Source: an uncultured Flavobacteriales bacterium (GTDB lineage: Bacteria > Bacteroidota > Bacteroidia > Flavobacteriales_D > Sanyastnellaceae). Taken from it: a DNA stretch of 35,691 nt. The translations under genes were made by a program, and so were the position numbers. The DNA lies in the NCBI GenBank assembly GCA_913041065.1, contig CAJWII010000004.1:1-35691 (forward strand), in the 5' to 3' direction. The notes beneath the pieces are model-generated. The model saw only the letters and a list, made by a program, of their open reading frames with translations, made no database searches and was not told where the DNA came from. Below are positions 1 to 6,605 of this stretch, piece after piece. Position 1 is the first letter of the stretch; each line of letters starts with the position of its first letter.

Positions 1-273
1 CGGTCGTCTCCATGACAACACAGACCTCCCAAAAGGAGCGCCAAGGATGTCGTACCACTCCAATGTGTTGTCAGAACCCTCCGCGAGGGTCGAGCCGTTG
101 ACATTCCACTGGAAGGAAGCATTAATGGCATCGGTGGAGGCTTCGAACAGATACGCACCGTTGGGTCCGACCCCGAGTTCGGCATCCAATTCCACGTCAC
201 AATCGGACTGCGCCAAAAGGGGTGAAGCCAAAGTCCACAACAAGATGAGCAAGGGGGTCACAAAAAATCGCAT
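1..273 (-). CDS. secreted protein, N-terminal fragment (PKD/Ig-like type), cut by window edge
   Basis: This is the 5' end of a minus-strand gene that runs off the left edge. It starts at the ATG read from 273. The first 22 residues form a clear signal peptide: a basic start, a Leu-rich core and an Ala-Gln cleavage site (SPLLAQ). The following residues (Asp-Cys, then FEAST...FQWNVNGSTL and TLEWYD) look like a beta-sandwich module of the PKD/Ig-like kind common in Bacteroidota surface proteins. The last readable codons are odd: the open frame becomes Arg-rich (SVLSWRRP), while the neighbouring frame reads EVCVVMETT, which continues a PKD-like strand much better. One base may be missing in the A-run at 31-34. 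Function is unknown. The gene lies 55 bases downstream of the 3-hydroxyanthranilate dioxygenase gene on the same strand. Confidence 0.7.
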   Translation of the reverse strand, partial: MRFFVTPLLILLWTLASPLLAQSDCDVELDAELGVGPNGAYLFEASTDAINASFQWNVNGSTLAEGSDNTLEWYDILGAPFGRSVLSWRRP

Positions 274-328
274 GGGCAAGGTGTTGGTTCGAAAACGATA
301 GGGTGACGTCCTTGGTTGCACCACCACG

Positions 329-862
329 TCAATCCACAAAACGTGGGTCGGCCTCCATCACTTGACCACATGAATCGCAGGTGCGCAGTTCTTCGCTTCC
401 GTAGAACTCCCGAAAACGCGGGAGAAAGTCCTTTTCAATGTCGGTGAGCTCGAAGTAGGTCTCGTGAAGTTTGTGGTTGCACTTGTCGCAAAACCACATC
501 AGACCGTCCTTCATGGGGGTGCCCTTCCGCTTGCGTTCAATCACCAAGCCCAACGATCCCGCTTCCCGCATCGGGCTGTGGGGCACACCTGCCGGGTGCA
601 AATACATGTCGCCCGGGCCGAGCTTCATGTCCACAGCTTGGCCATCTTCTTGGATGCGCACGGTGATTTGGCCTTCCAATTGGTAAAACAGCTCCTCCGT
701 CTCGTTGTAGTGGTAATCCTTGCGGGCGTTGGGGCCGGCCACAATCATGACGATGTAATCGCCACTTTCCACGTAGAGGTTCTTGTTCCCCACGGGGGGC
801 TTCAACAACTCGCGGTTCTCTTCAATCCACGAGGTCAAATTGAGTGGTTTCCGAATGGCCAT
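329..862 (-). CDS. nbaC: 3-hydroxyanthranilate 3,4-dioxygenase
   Basis: This cytosolic cupin dioxygenase opens the ring of 3-hydroxyanthranilate with O2; the product cyclises to quinolinate, the precursor for NAD. The 177-residue protein has the usual bacterial length. The iron ligands are visible as His51, Glu57 (YHYNETEEL) and His95 (HPAGVPH), numbered from the ATG at 862, the same spacing as in characterised bacterial enzymes. Near the C-terminus two CxxC pairs (FCDKC and TCDSC) form the rubredoxin-like second metal site of the bacterial enzymes. A TTG start at 880 would add six residues (MAYLGG) but the family begins at MAIRKPLN. The sequence TACCTTGG, a near-match to the Bacteroidota -7 element, ends 4 bases before the ATG, so the gene may have its own leaderless promoter. 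The kynureninase gene of the same pathway is in this window near 16115. Confidence 0.96.
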   Translation of the reverse strand: MAIRKPLNLTSWIEENRELLKPPVGNKNLYVESGDYIVMIVAGPNARKDYHYNETEELFYQLEGQITVRIQEDGQAVDMKLGPGDMYLHPAGVPHSPMREAGSLGLVIERKRKGTPMKDGLMWFCDKCNHKLHETYFELTDIEKDFLPRFREFYGSEELRTCDSCGQVMEADPRFVD

Positions 863-866
863 GCCT

Positions 867-874
867 CCAAGGTA
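867..874 (-). promoter_or_regulatory. possible -7 element, 3-hydroxyanthranilate dioxygenase gene
   Basis: The minus strand reads TACCTTGG-AGGC-ATG. This is one mismatch from TAnnTTTG and sits 4 bases before the start, the same spacing as perfect matches at secA and two other genes. It lies inside the tail of the upstream EamA-EamA spacer only partly, so it is a weak candidate. The GGAGG inside it is too close to the ATG for an ordinary ribosome-binding site. Confidence 0.35.
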
Positions 875-886
875 CGCCAAGCAACT

Positions 887-1828
887 TCAGGCCGCGCCCC
901 TCCTTCTCGGCGGCACACTGACGAGCCACACGCCGGTGGCGATGACTGCGGCGCAACCCGCCTGAAGCCACCCCATGTCCGCCATGTAATCCGCCCCTCC
1001 CAAGCGCGCAGCGAGCCACACCATGGTGCCGACCAACAACGGTTGGAGGTAGATGTAAATGCTCACCACCGTGGGTTGGACCCTCCCCAGGGCGTAGATG
1101 TTCAGCAGGTAGACCAAAAACGTGGTGCACAACACCACAAACGCCACGGCCGACCAATCGCCACCGTCAAACGAGGCCCAATCGATGGCCAATGCCTGGG
1201 GAAGGCCCACAGGCAAGCCCATGAGTCCCCCAAACAAGAACACCCAAGAAATCACCGTCAAGGGCCTGTATTTGGCCATCAGAGGCTTCACCACCACCAA
1301 GTACACGCCGTAACTCGCCGCGTTCAAGAGGACCATCAGGTCGCCTTGCCACGACGCGTGGGTCATCCCTTCCGTTTGGGCACCCTGCAACAGCAGCGTC
1401 AATGCCCCCGCCGCGCCCAATCCAATGCCGGCCACCTTTCGGCCTGTGATGGCGGTACCCAGCAGTCCTGCGCTGATCAACAACACCAGCACAGGGTTGA
1501 TGGTCATGATGATGGACGCATGCACGGGACTGGTGATCGCGAGGCCATTGAAGAACAACAGTTGGTTCACCGTCACGCCGGTCAACCCGCACAACCAGAG
1601 CCGGCCCAAATCGGCGCGCGCCACACGCTCCCAGCGGAACGCGTAAAGCAGCCAAAACAACGGCGTGGCCCCAGCCACACGCAATACGATGAATCCTGAA
1701 GGGCCCACTTTCTCGGGCATGACGCCCTTGGCCACCAAGTAGTTGTACGCGTAAATCAACCCCACACCCCAAAGGGCGAGGTGCGCATTCCACGGCGAGG
1801 AGGATCCGGAACTGCGGACGTCCCCCAC
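887..1828 (-). CDS. EamA/DMT-family membrane transporter
   Basis: This 313-residue protein has the length and the duplicated pattern of about ten hydrophobic segments expected of the drug/metabolite transporter superfamily (two EamA repeats). It begins with the typical small-residue helix (LWGVGLIYAYNYLVAKG) and has an internal repeat around the LMVLLNAASYGVYLVVVKPL segment. Substrate cannot be read from sequence; family members export amino acids, metabolites or nucleotide sugars across the inner membrane. The start is a GTG at 1828 because no in-frame ATG precedes the first membrane helix, and it lies 2 bases after the stop of the ArsC/Spx-like gene, indicating one operon. It ends 24 bases before the 3-hydroxyanthranilate dioxygenase ATG. 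A role in moving a kynurenine metabolite would be speculation from position only. Confidence 0.9.
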   Translation of the reverse strand: MGDVRSSGSSSPWNAHLALWGVGLIYAYNYLVAKGVMPEKVGPSGFIVLRVAGATPLFWLLYAFRWERVARADLGRLWLCGLTGVTVNQLLFFNGLAITSPVHASIIMTINPVLVLLISAGLLGTAITGRKVAGIGLGAAGALTLLLQGAQTEGMTHASWQGDLMVLLNAASYGVYLVVVKPLMAKYRPLTVISWVFLFGGLMGLPVGLPQALAIDWASFDGGDWSAVAFVVLCTTFLVYLLNIYALGRVQPTVVSIYIYLQPLLVGTMVWLAARLGGADYMADMGWLQAGCAAVIATGVWLVSVPPRRRGAA

Positions 1829-1830
1829 GC

Positions 1831-2184
1831 TCAGGAAATCAAGTCCCGGGCGCGGGCCACTTCCGCCTTGGCCGACCCGGCGGTCACGCCCTCGTCAGTC
1901 AAAAACACGGGGCGCTTGAGGAAGGTGTATTCCTCCAAAATAAGGGCGCGGTACTCCTTCTCAGTCAGCGTTTTGTCCGCCAATCCCATGCTTCGAAACT
2001 TCATGGCGCGGCGGCTGAACAGCGCTTCGTACGACCCCGCATGTGCCTTCATCGCGTCAAGGTCGTCGGCAGAAACGCCCTCGGCTTTGATGTCCACCAC
2101 CTCACATCCGTGGTCTGCAGGGGTCAATTCGTCAAAAATGCGTTGGCACGTTTTGCATGTGGGAAGGGTGAATGCCTTTTTCAT
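1831..2184 (-). CDS. ArsC/Spx-family thioredoxin-fold protein
   Basis: This small cytosolic protein (117 residues) belongs to the ArsC/Spx/YffB family. The N-terminus shows the short first strand followed by TLPTCKTCQRIF, with Cys10 and Cys13 at the usual redox position, and the C-terminal half has the family signature with KRPVFLTDEG. A CxxC as here is more like Spx or uncharacterised arsenate-reductase-like proteins than the single catalytic Cys of classical ArsC, so arsenate reduction is not assured. The ATG at 2184 gives the family N-terminus; an upstream start at 2232 would overlap the uridine kinase gene and add unrelated residues. It lies 16 bases after the uridine kinase stop and 2 bases before the EamA gene start, in the middle of a minus-strand operon. 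Confidence 0.88.
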   Translation of the reverse strand: MKKAFTLPTCKTCQRIFDELTPADHGCEVVDIKAEGVSADDLDAMKAHAGSYEALFSRRAMKFRSMGLADKTLTEKEYRALILEEYTFLKRPVFLTDEGVTAGSAKAEVARARDLIS

Positions 2185-2200
2185 GTTCAAGGGGGTTTCC

Positions 2201-2809
2201 TCAAGAAGCGCCCAAGGCCTCGAGGTGTTCAATGAGTCGCTTCAAGCCAAGCGTCCAATCGTGGTCGTTGTCGATGACCACGTCGCATTGCGCTTGGTGG
2301 GGTTCGATGTGCGCGCTGTAGGCTGGCGACACGTGGTGCTTCCACTGGTAATCCACCTCCGCTGGGGCGTAGCCACGCACGTTCAGGTCGCGGTCTTTCC
2401 TGCGGGCCAAACGGACCTCCGGCGACGCGTGGATGAAGGCCTTGACGTCGGCCATCTCGACCACGTCGGGGTAACACATCACAAACAACCCCTCCACGAT
2501 GAGCCACTCGCGGGGCTCCACCACCGTCAATTCGGACGTCATCAGGTCCTTGTTGTACGTGTAGGATTGGAACGAGACCTGCTCTCCCCGGCCGAGTTTG
2601 AGGATGTCTCTGCGAAGCGCCACGTGGTCGATGGCCTCGGGCACGTCAAAGTTGGTTTCGCCGTGGCCATCCACCGGCAACTCCTCCTTGGGACGGTAGT
2701 AGTCGTCCAGAGAAAGCATGGACGCCCGCGGCCCCAAATGGTCGGCGAGGGCGCAAAGGACGGTGCTCTTGCCAGAGCCACTTCCTCCCGTGATGGCGAG
2801 GATCTTCAT
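2201..2809 (-). CDS. udk: uridine kinase family P-loop kinase
   Basis: The product is a P-loop nucleoside kinase that most likely phosphorylates uridine (and cytidine) in pyrimidine salvage. The Walker A loop GGSGSGKST is at residues 8-16, followed by the substrate-binding LSLDDYY segment, GETNFDVPEAID and the lid-region arginines (RLARRKDRD). The length of 202 residues is typical of the uridine kinase family. The ATG at 2809 overlaps the stop of the GH3-family gene by 4 bases (ATGA), showing translational coupling; a longer frame starting at 2932 would add 41 residues inside that gene and is rejected. Family members include related nucleotide kinases, so exact substrate is inferred. Another salvage enzyme, uracil phosphoribosyltransferase, is encoded at 23705. 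Confidence 0.9.
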   Translation of the reverse strand: MKILAITGGSGSGKSTVLCALADHLGPRASMLSLDDYYRPKEELPVDGHGETNFDVPEAIDHVALRRDILKLGRGEQVSFQSYTYNKDLMTSELTVVEPREWLIVEGLFVMCYPDVVEMADVKAFIHASPEVRLARRKDRDLNVRGYAPAEVDYQWKHHVSPAYSAHIEPHQAQCDVVIDNDHDWTLGLKRLIEHLEALGAS

Positions 2810-4320
2810 GGTTGTTGAATCGAATGATGCACCGCCAACAAGGTGTCGGCCATGTTGCGGTCGTTGGCGAGGCGGGGGATTTTGTTTTGGCCTCCCAGCT
2901 TGCCCAGACGCCTCATGGCTTCCACGAAGCAATCGCTGGCCACAGGGGTCAACACTGCTGGCCGAAGCACGGCGCCTTGGATAAGCTCTTTGTAGTAGGG
3001 GTTGCGAGACTGGAGTCCGGCGTCCAACGCCATTTCAAAGGCCGTCACGTCTTGGGGCAGCTGCTCAAACGCCACCACCCATTCGTGATGGGGCAGCCCG
3101 TCCTCCGGCGTCACTTGAGGGGCCACGTGAAATTCGGACACCACGCCACCGTGGGCCGACATGGCCTCTTGGGCGGCTCCTTCCACTTCTTCGGCGATCA
3201 CGTGCTCCCCAAAAGCCGAAGTGTAGTGCTTGATTCGGCCTGTGACCAACACCCGTGGTGGATTCAACGACACAAATTTCACCGTGTCGCCAATGTCGTA
3301 AGCCCAAAGGCCGGCGTTGGTGCTGAGCACCACAGCGTATTGCACGCCAAGCTCCACTTCAGAGAGGGTCAACCTTCGGGGACACTCATCCAAGTATTCG
3401 CTGGCCGGGATGAATTCGAAGAAAATGCCGTCGTTGACGTTGAGCAGCATGCCTTCTGCGTCAGGTGCATCTTGGTAAGCCAAAAAGCCCTCCGACGCCG
3501 GGTAGAGTTCGACGCGGGAAATCTCAAAGCCCAACAGCTGCTTGAACCGTTCGGCGTAAGGGCCATAGGCCACACCGCCGTGGACGAACAAAGACAGGTT
3601 GGGGAAGACCTCCTGGACCGTGGCTGCCCCAGTGTGCTCCAGCAGCCGCTCGAAGTACATCTGCACCCAGGAAGGAATGCCACTCACCAGCCGCAAATCC
3701 TCGGTGCAGGTCTCTTTCACAATGGCGTCCACCTTCGTCTCCCAGTCTTCGATGCAGTTGGCTTCCCAAGAGGGCATTCGGTTGCGCTGCAAATACGCGG
3801 GAACATGGTGCGCAACAATGCCACTAAGCCTGCCCAAATGCACGCCGCCTTCCGTCTTCGCCAACTCGGGGCTCCCTTGCAAAAAGATCATCTTCCCGTC
3901 CACAAACGAAGCGTCCCCCGTGCCGGCGATGTGGCCTAACAATGCGTTGCGCGCGCTGCCGATGTGGTTCGGCATGCTCTCCGCCGTCAGCGGGATGAAC
4001 TTCGCGCCTGACGTTGTCCCGCTTGTCTTGCAGAAATAGAGGGGCTCGCCCGGCCAAAGGACATTCTGTTCACCCACCACAGCCCGGTCCACGTAGCGTT
4101 TCAAGCCCTCGTAGTCCCGAACAGGGACATGCTTCTGAAATTCTCGGACCGTCATGCCCGACTGGAATCCATGATCTCGACCAAACGCCGTATCCCAAGC
4201 ACGCTCCACCAGGTTGGACAAAACCGCGCGTTGGGCCGCCGCCGGGTGTGCCACTTGGCGCCGAACCCGACGCATGGTTGCCAGTGCCAACGGTTTGCTC
4301 AGCCACGCTTTCCATCCCAT
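2806..4320 (-). CDS. GH3-family (auxin-responsive-like) acyl-adenylating protein
   Basis: The 504-residue protein belongs to the GH3 family, the ANL-superfamily acyl-adenylating enzymes best known in plants for joining hormones to amino acids. Bacterial members are common in Bacteroidota and mostly uncharacterised. Three nucleotide-binding motifs are visible: TSGTTSGAKFIPLT near residue 100, YPASEGFLAY near residue 275 and YDIGDTVKF near residue 345. The ATG at 4320 (MGWKAW) is chosen over a GTG at 4347, since TATTTTCG lies exactly 4 bases before it. The gene heads a minus-strand operon and overlaps the uridine kinase gene by 4 bases. Its acyl substrate cannot be deduced. The whole of the family fold appears present, with no truncation. 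Confidence 0.92.
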   Translation of the reverse strand: MGWKAWLSKPLALATMRRVRRQVAHPAAAQRAVLSNLVERAWDTAFGRDHGFQSGMTVREFQKHVPVRDYEGLKRYVDRAVVGEQNVLWPGEPLYFCKTSGTTSGAKFIPLTAESMPNHIGSARNALLGHIAGTGDASFVDGKMIFLQGSPELAKTEGGVHLGRLSGIVAHHVPAYLQRNRMPSWEANCIEDWETKVDAIVKETCTEDLRLVSGIPSWVQMYFERLLEHTGAATVQEVFPNLSLFVHGGVAYGPYAERFKQLLGFEISRVELYPASEGFLAYQDAPDAEGMLLNVNDGIFFEFIPASEYLDECPRRLTLSEVELGVQYAVVLSTNAGLWAYDIGDTVKFVSLNPPRVLVTGRIKHYTSAFGEHVIAEEVEGAAQEAMSAHGGVVSEFHVAPQVTPEDGLPHHEWVVAFEQLPQDVTAFEMALDAGLQSRNPYYKELIQGAVLRPAVLTPVASDCFVEAMRRLGKLGGQNKIPRLANDRNMADTLLAVHHSIQQP

Positions 4321-4324
4321 GGCC

Positions 4325-4332
4325 CGAAAATA
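4325..4332 (-). promoter_or_regulatory. possible -7 element for the GH3 operon
   Basis: The minus strand reads TATTTTCG-GGCC-ATG, one mismatch from TAnnTTTG, 4 bases before the GH3 ATG. The element overlaps the T-rich end of the terminator of the upstream T9SS gene (hairpin 4334-4362), so one gene's terminator and the next gene's promoter share bases. Confidence 0.4.
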
Positions 4333-4362
4333 ACAAGGCACCGCCACGGGGGCGATGCCTTG
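4326..4362 (-). terminator. Rho-independent terminator of the T9SS cargo gene ending at 4388
   Basis: On the minus strand CAAGGCA pairs with TGCCTTG, followed inward (after one A/C mismatch) by CGCC paired with GGCG, with a 5-base loop (hairpin 4334-4362). TTATTTT follows directly at 4333-4327. It lies 26 bases after the stop codon. Confidence 0.8.
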
Positions 4363-4387
4363 CTGAGATCAAATGGTGAAACCTCGT

Positions 4388-6463
4388 TTACTTCACCGTC
4401 ATCTTCTTGGTGGTGCGGAAGTTGTCCGCCACCAAAGTGTAGGTGTACAAGCCAGAAGCCCAACCACTCAAGTCAAGGGTGGTGTTGTGCTGACCTGCAC
4501 CGAGTGTGCCCATGTCCTGGGTCGACACAAGGCGGCCCATGCCGTCGCGCACCTCCAAGGTGACGTCACGGGGCTGGCCCAACTCAAAGCGCACCAAAGT
4601 GCTTTCAGAGGCGGGGTTTGGCATGCACTGCTCGAGACGGATGCCTTGGCTGGCTTCCAACAACTCGACTGCTTCACGCTCGCTGGTGATGAGTCGCACG
4701 GCGGGGGTGGACGTTTGGCTTGTGAACCAAACAAAATTTCCTTCCCCTGTCTGGTTGAAGTTCCCTGTGCTGTTGTCCGTGTCGCTGTTCAACTGTGTCA
4801 ACACAGTCAATTGGGTGGGTGATTCATATTCGTTGATCACAGCTGCGTAGTAGAACGCGTCTTCGTCCATTTCGATGGCGTCTTCAAAAGAAAGGTACAC
4901 TTCAAAGTCTGACGTGCCGTCCAAGTTGCTCCACTCCACATCGTACAACCAATAGTTGGCGTCGAAAGGACTGTCAGTCAGGCCCACTGCCCCGTCGTAG
5001 GAATAGAGACGCGTTTCAAACTCCAATTCGCCAGGGTTGCCGCCGATGTCCAATCCGCAGTTTGGTCCAAAACGCACAGCCACGCCGTACGCCATGGTGC
5101 CCGGGTTGGGGCAATGGAAGTACGACCCGTAACCTGTTGGATCATAGTAATCTGCAATATCTTCGCTTTCACGGGGTCCGAGTTCGCCGTCCAAGACGTT
5201 CTCGTCGTCGTGGCCGTAAATGTCGTCGGTGTACAAGATGTTCTTGAACAACGTGTTGTTCTCGGGGGTCACATCTGTGCTGTCGCCCGTCAACGTGATG
5301 CGCAAGCCGTAGGTGCCTGTTGCGTTGGGCTCCCAACCCGTCGCCAGGTACAAGGTGTCTTGGGTGTTGGCGGGGCAAGTGAGCGCGTTGGCGTAGGTCA
5401 ACACGGTGTCGAGCACCTCGGTGGTGGTGTTCAAGACCATGCCGGACTCGTCGAGCACCTCCACAAGCACCTCCACATTGGTTTGGTTCACGGTTCCGAC
5501 GTTCTTGTACATCACTCCGGCCAACAAGCCGCCATCGCTGTCGAGGATGGCTTGCTCGAGCGGGGTGATGCGGTATTCGAACACATTGTACACGTCGCCG
5601 TTCACGATTTGGGTGATTTCCACGTCATTCATGACTTGGTTAGAACTCACCGTCACATCGTCGATGCCCCAGAAATAGTGACTGAAACCGGCGCCTGTTT
5701 CAGGAGCTTGACGGTAGGCGAAGCGCAGTTGGACTGAGTCCTGGCTTGCAGCTACGCAGCTCACATCCAGACTCACAGGGAGTGGGTTGGCAGAAATGGT
5801 GTTGGCCGACTCGATGAAGTCGCCGTGGGCGTCGAAGGTGGTCCATGCAGTCACCCCCTCGTTGGTGGTGCCCACTTCGAGGTACACCGGTGCGTAGGGG
5901 AAGCAGCAATAGCGGAAGTACGACTCCCAACTGACGATGACCGATGCGTTGTCCGCGAGGTTCAACCAAGGGCTTGTGATGGAGCCCTCTGTGTCGACCG
6001 CAGCGTTGTCAGCCGTGATGGGACCTCCATGGAAAAAGTCGTTGTCAAACACCACCCATCCGTCGAACGCGGTTTCAGAAGCCAGTTGAGCCGTGTTGCC
6101 GCTGTACGCGCCCGCTGGATGAGTTGCCTTGCCCGTAGGGGTTCCATCCTCGTAGTAGCCTAAGCCCCCTGGAGCCACCCACACCCAGATCTCTTCGCTG
6201 TTGATGCCTTCCACGTTGTCTTCCACAGTCCACGCACCGTTGCCGTTGCTGCCGTCAAAGCCGTTGGCGAATGTTTCTTGGTACACCACATTGCGGGCGC
6301 CTCCTTGGTTGGCCAAAGCCTCTTGACCTTGCAAAAGAGAAGCTTGGTTTTCAGCTCGGGTCACCGTTGTGGGGACCATTGCTTTGTCTGTGTCGGCGGG
6401 GCGCTGAGCCACCGCGGCCGTCATGCTCAAGGCAAGGGCGGCAAGCATTGAAATGCGTTTCAT
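4388..6463 (-). CDS. secreted T9SS cargo protein (type A sorting domain), hypothetical
   Basis: This 691-residue protein has a clear Sec signal peptide (MKRISMLAALALSMTAAVAQ) and ends in a type IX secretion type A sorting domain of about 75 residues (PNPASESTLVRFEL ... SGLYTYTLVADNFRTTKKMTVK split over the last strands), so it should be exported across the outer membrane and released or anchored. Residues roughly 60-270 resemble a jelly-roll 'choice-of-anchor' or MAM-like domain (ETFANGFDGSNGNGAWTV, then SHYFWGIDDVTV). The middle looks like a beta-sandwich of CARDB type (VEVLVEVLDESGMVLNT). No catalytic motif is seen. The next gene upstream, ending at 6606, has the same architecture and looks paralogous. 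A terminator follows the gene at 4326-4362 and another precedes it, so it is probably monocistronic. Enzymatic or adhesive role is unknown. Confidence 0.88.
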   Translation of the reverse strand: MKRISMLAALALSMTAAVAQRPADTDKAMVPTTVTRAENQASLLQGQEALANQGGARNVVYQETFANGFDGSNGNGAWTVEDNVEGINSEEIWVWVAPGGLGYYEDGTPTGKATHPAGAYSGNTAQLASETAFDGWVVFDNDFFHGGPITADNAAVDTEGSITSPWLNLADNASVIVSWESYFRYCCFPYAPVYLEVGTTNEGVTAWTTFDAHGDFIESANTISANPLPVSLDVSCVAASQDSVQLRFAYRQAPETGAGFSHYFWGIDDVTVSSNQVMNDVEITQIVNGDVYNVFEYRITPLEQAILDSDGGLLAGVMYKNVGTVNQTNVEVLVEVLDESGMVLNTTTEVLDTVLTYANALTCPANTQDTLYLATGWEPNATGTYGLRITLTGDSTDVTPENNTLFKNILYTDDIYGHDDENVLDGELGPRESEDIADYYDPTGYGSYFHCPNPGTMAYGVAVRFGPNCGLDIGGNPGELEFETRLYSYDGAVGLTDSPFDANYWLYDVEWSNLDGTSDFEVYLSFEDAIEMDEDAFYYAAVINEYESPTQLTVLTQLNSDTDNSTGNFNQTGEGNFVWFTSQTSTPAVRLITSEREAVELLEASQGIRLEQCMPNPASESTLVRFELGQPRDVTLEVRDGMGRLVSTQDMGTLGAGQHNTTLDLSGWASGLYTYTLVADNFRTTKKMTVK

Positions 6464-6490
6464 GATGAGGAACAGGTTTTTGTTTGCAGC

Positions 6491-6498
6491 GAAAAATA
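6491..6498 (-). promoter_or_regulatory. weak -7 candidate for the T9SS cargo gene starting at 6463
   Basis: TATTTTTC on the minus strand is one mismatch from TAnnTTTG and would give a leader of about 25 bases. No TTG is seen at the -33 position, so this is tentative. Confidence 0.25.
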
Positions 6499-6540
6499 AT
6501 GACCGGAGGGCATCCGCGCACCATGCCGGGAGCCGAACAC

Positions 6541-6571
6541 AAAAAAAGGGGAAGCCAAAGCCTCCCCTTTT
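6541..6571 (-). terminator. Rho-independent terminator of the T9SS cargo gene ending at 6606
   Basis: On the minus strand AAAAGGGGAGGC pairs with GCTTCCCCTTTT across a TTTG tetraloop (12 pairs, one of them G-T), and the T-run continues to 6541. It lies 34 bases after the stop codon. Confidence 0.9.
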
Positions 6572-6605
6572 AGGAAATCCCCAGGCGGGGACATCAAATT
6601 CAATC

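Noticed and set aside
329-355. hairpin CCACGT...ACGTGG at the end of the 3-hydroxyanthranilate dioxygenase gene as a terminator
   Set aside because: Only six pairs with an 11-base loop, it overlaps the stop codon and has no T-run on the minus strand.
464-1699. 411-codon plus-strand open frame across the dioxygenase and EamA genes
   Set aside because: It crosses two well-supported minus-strand genes and is His/Gln/Arg-rich without any domain.
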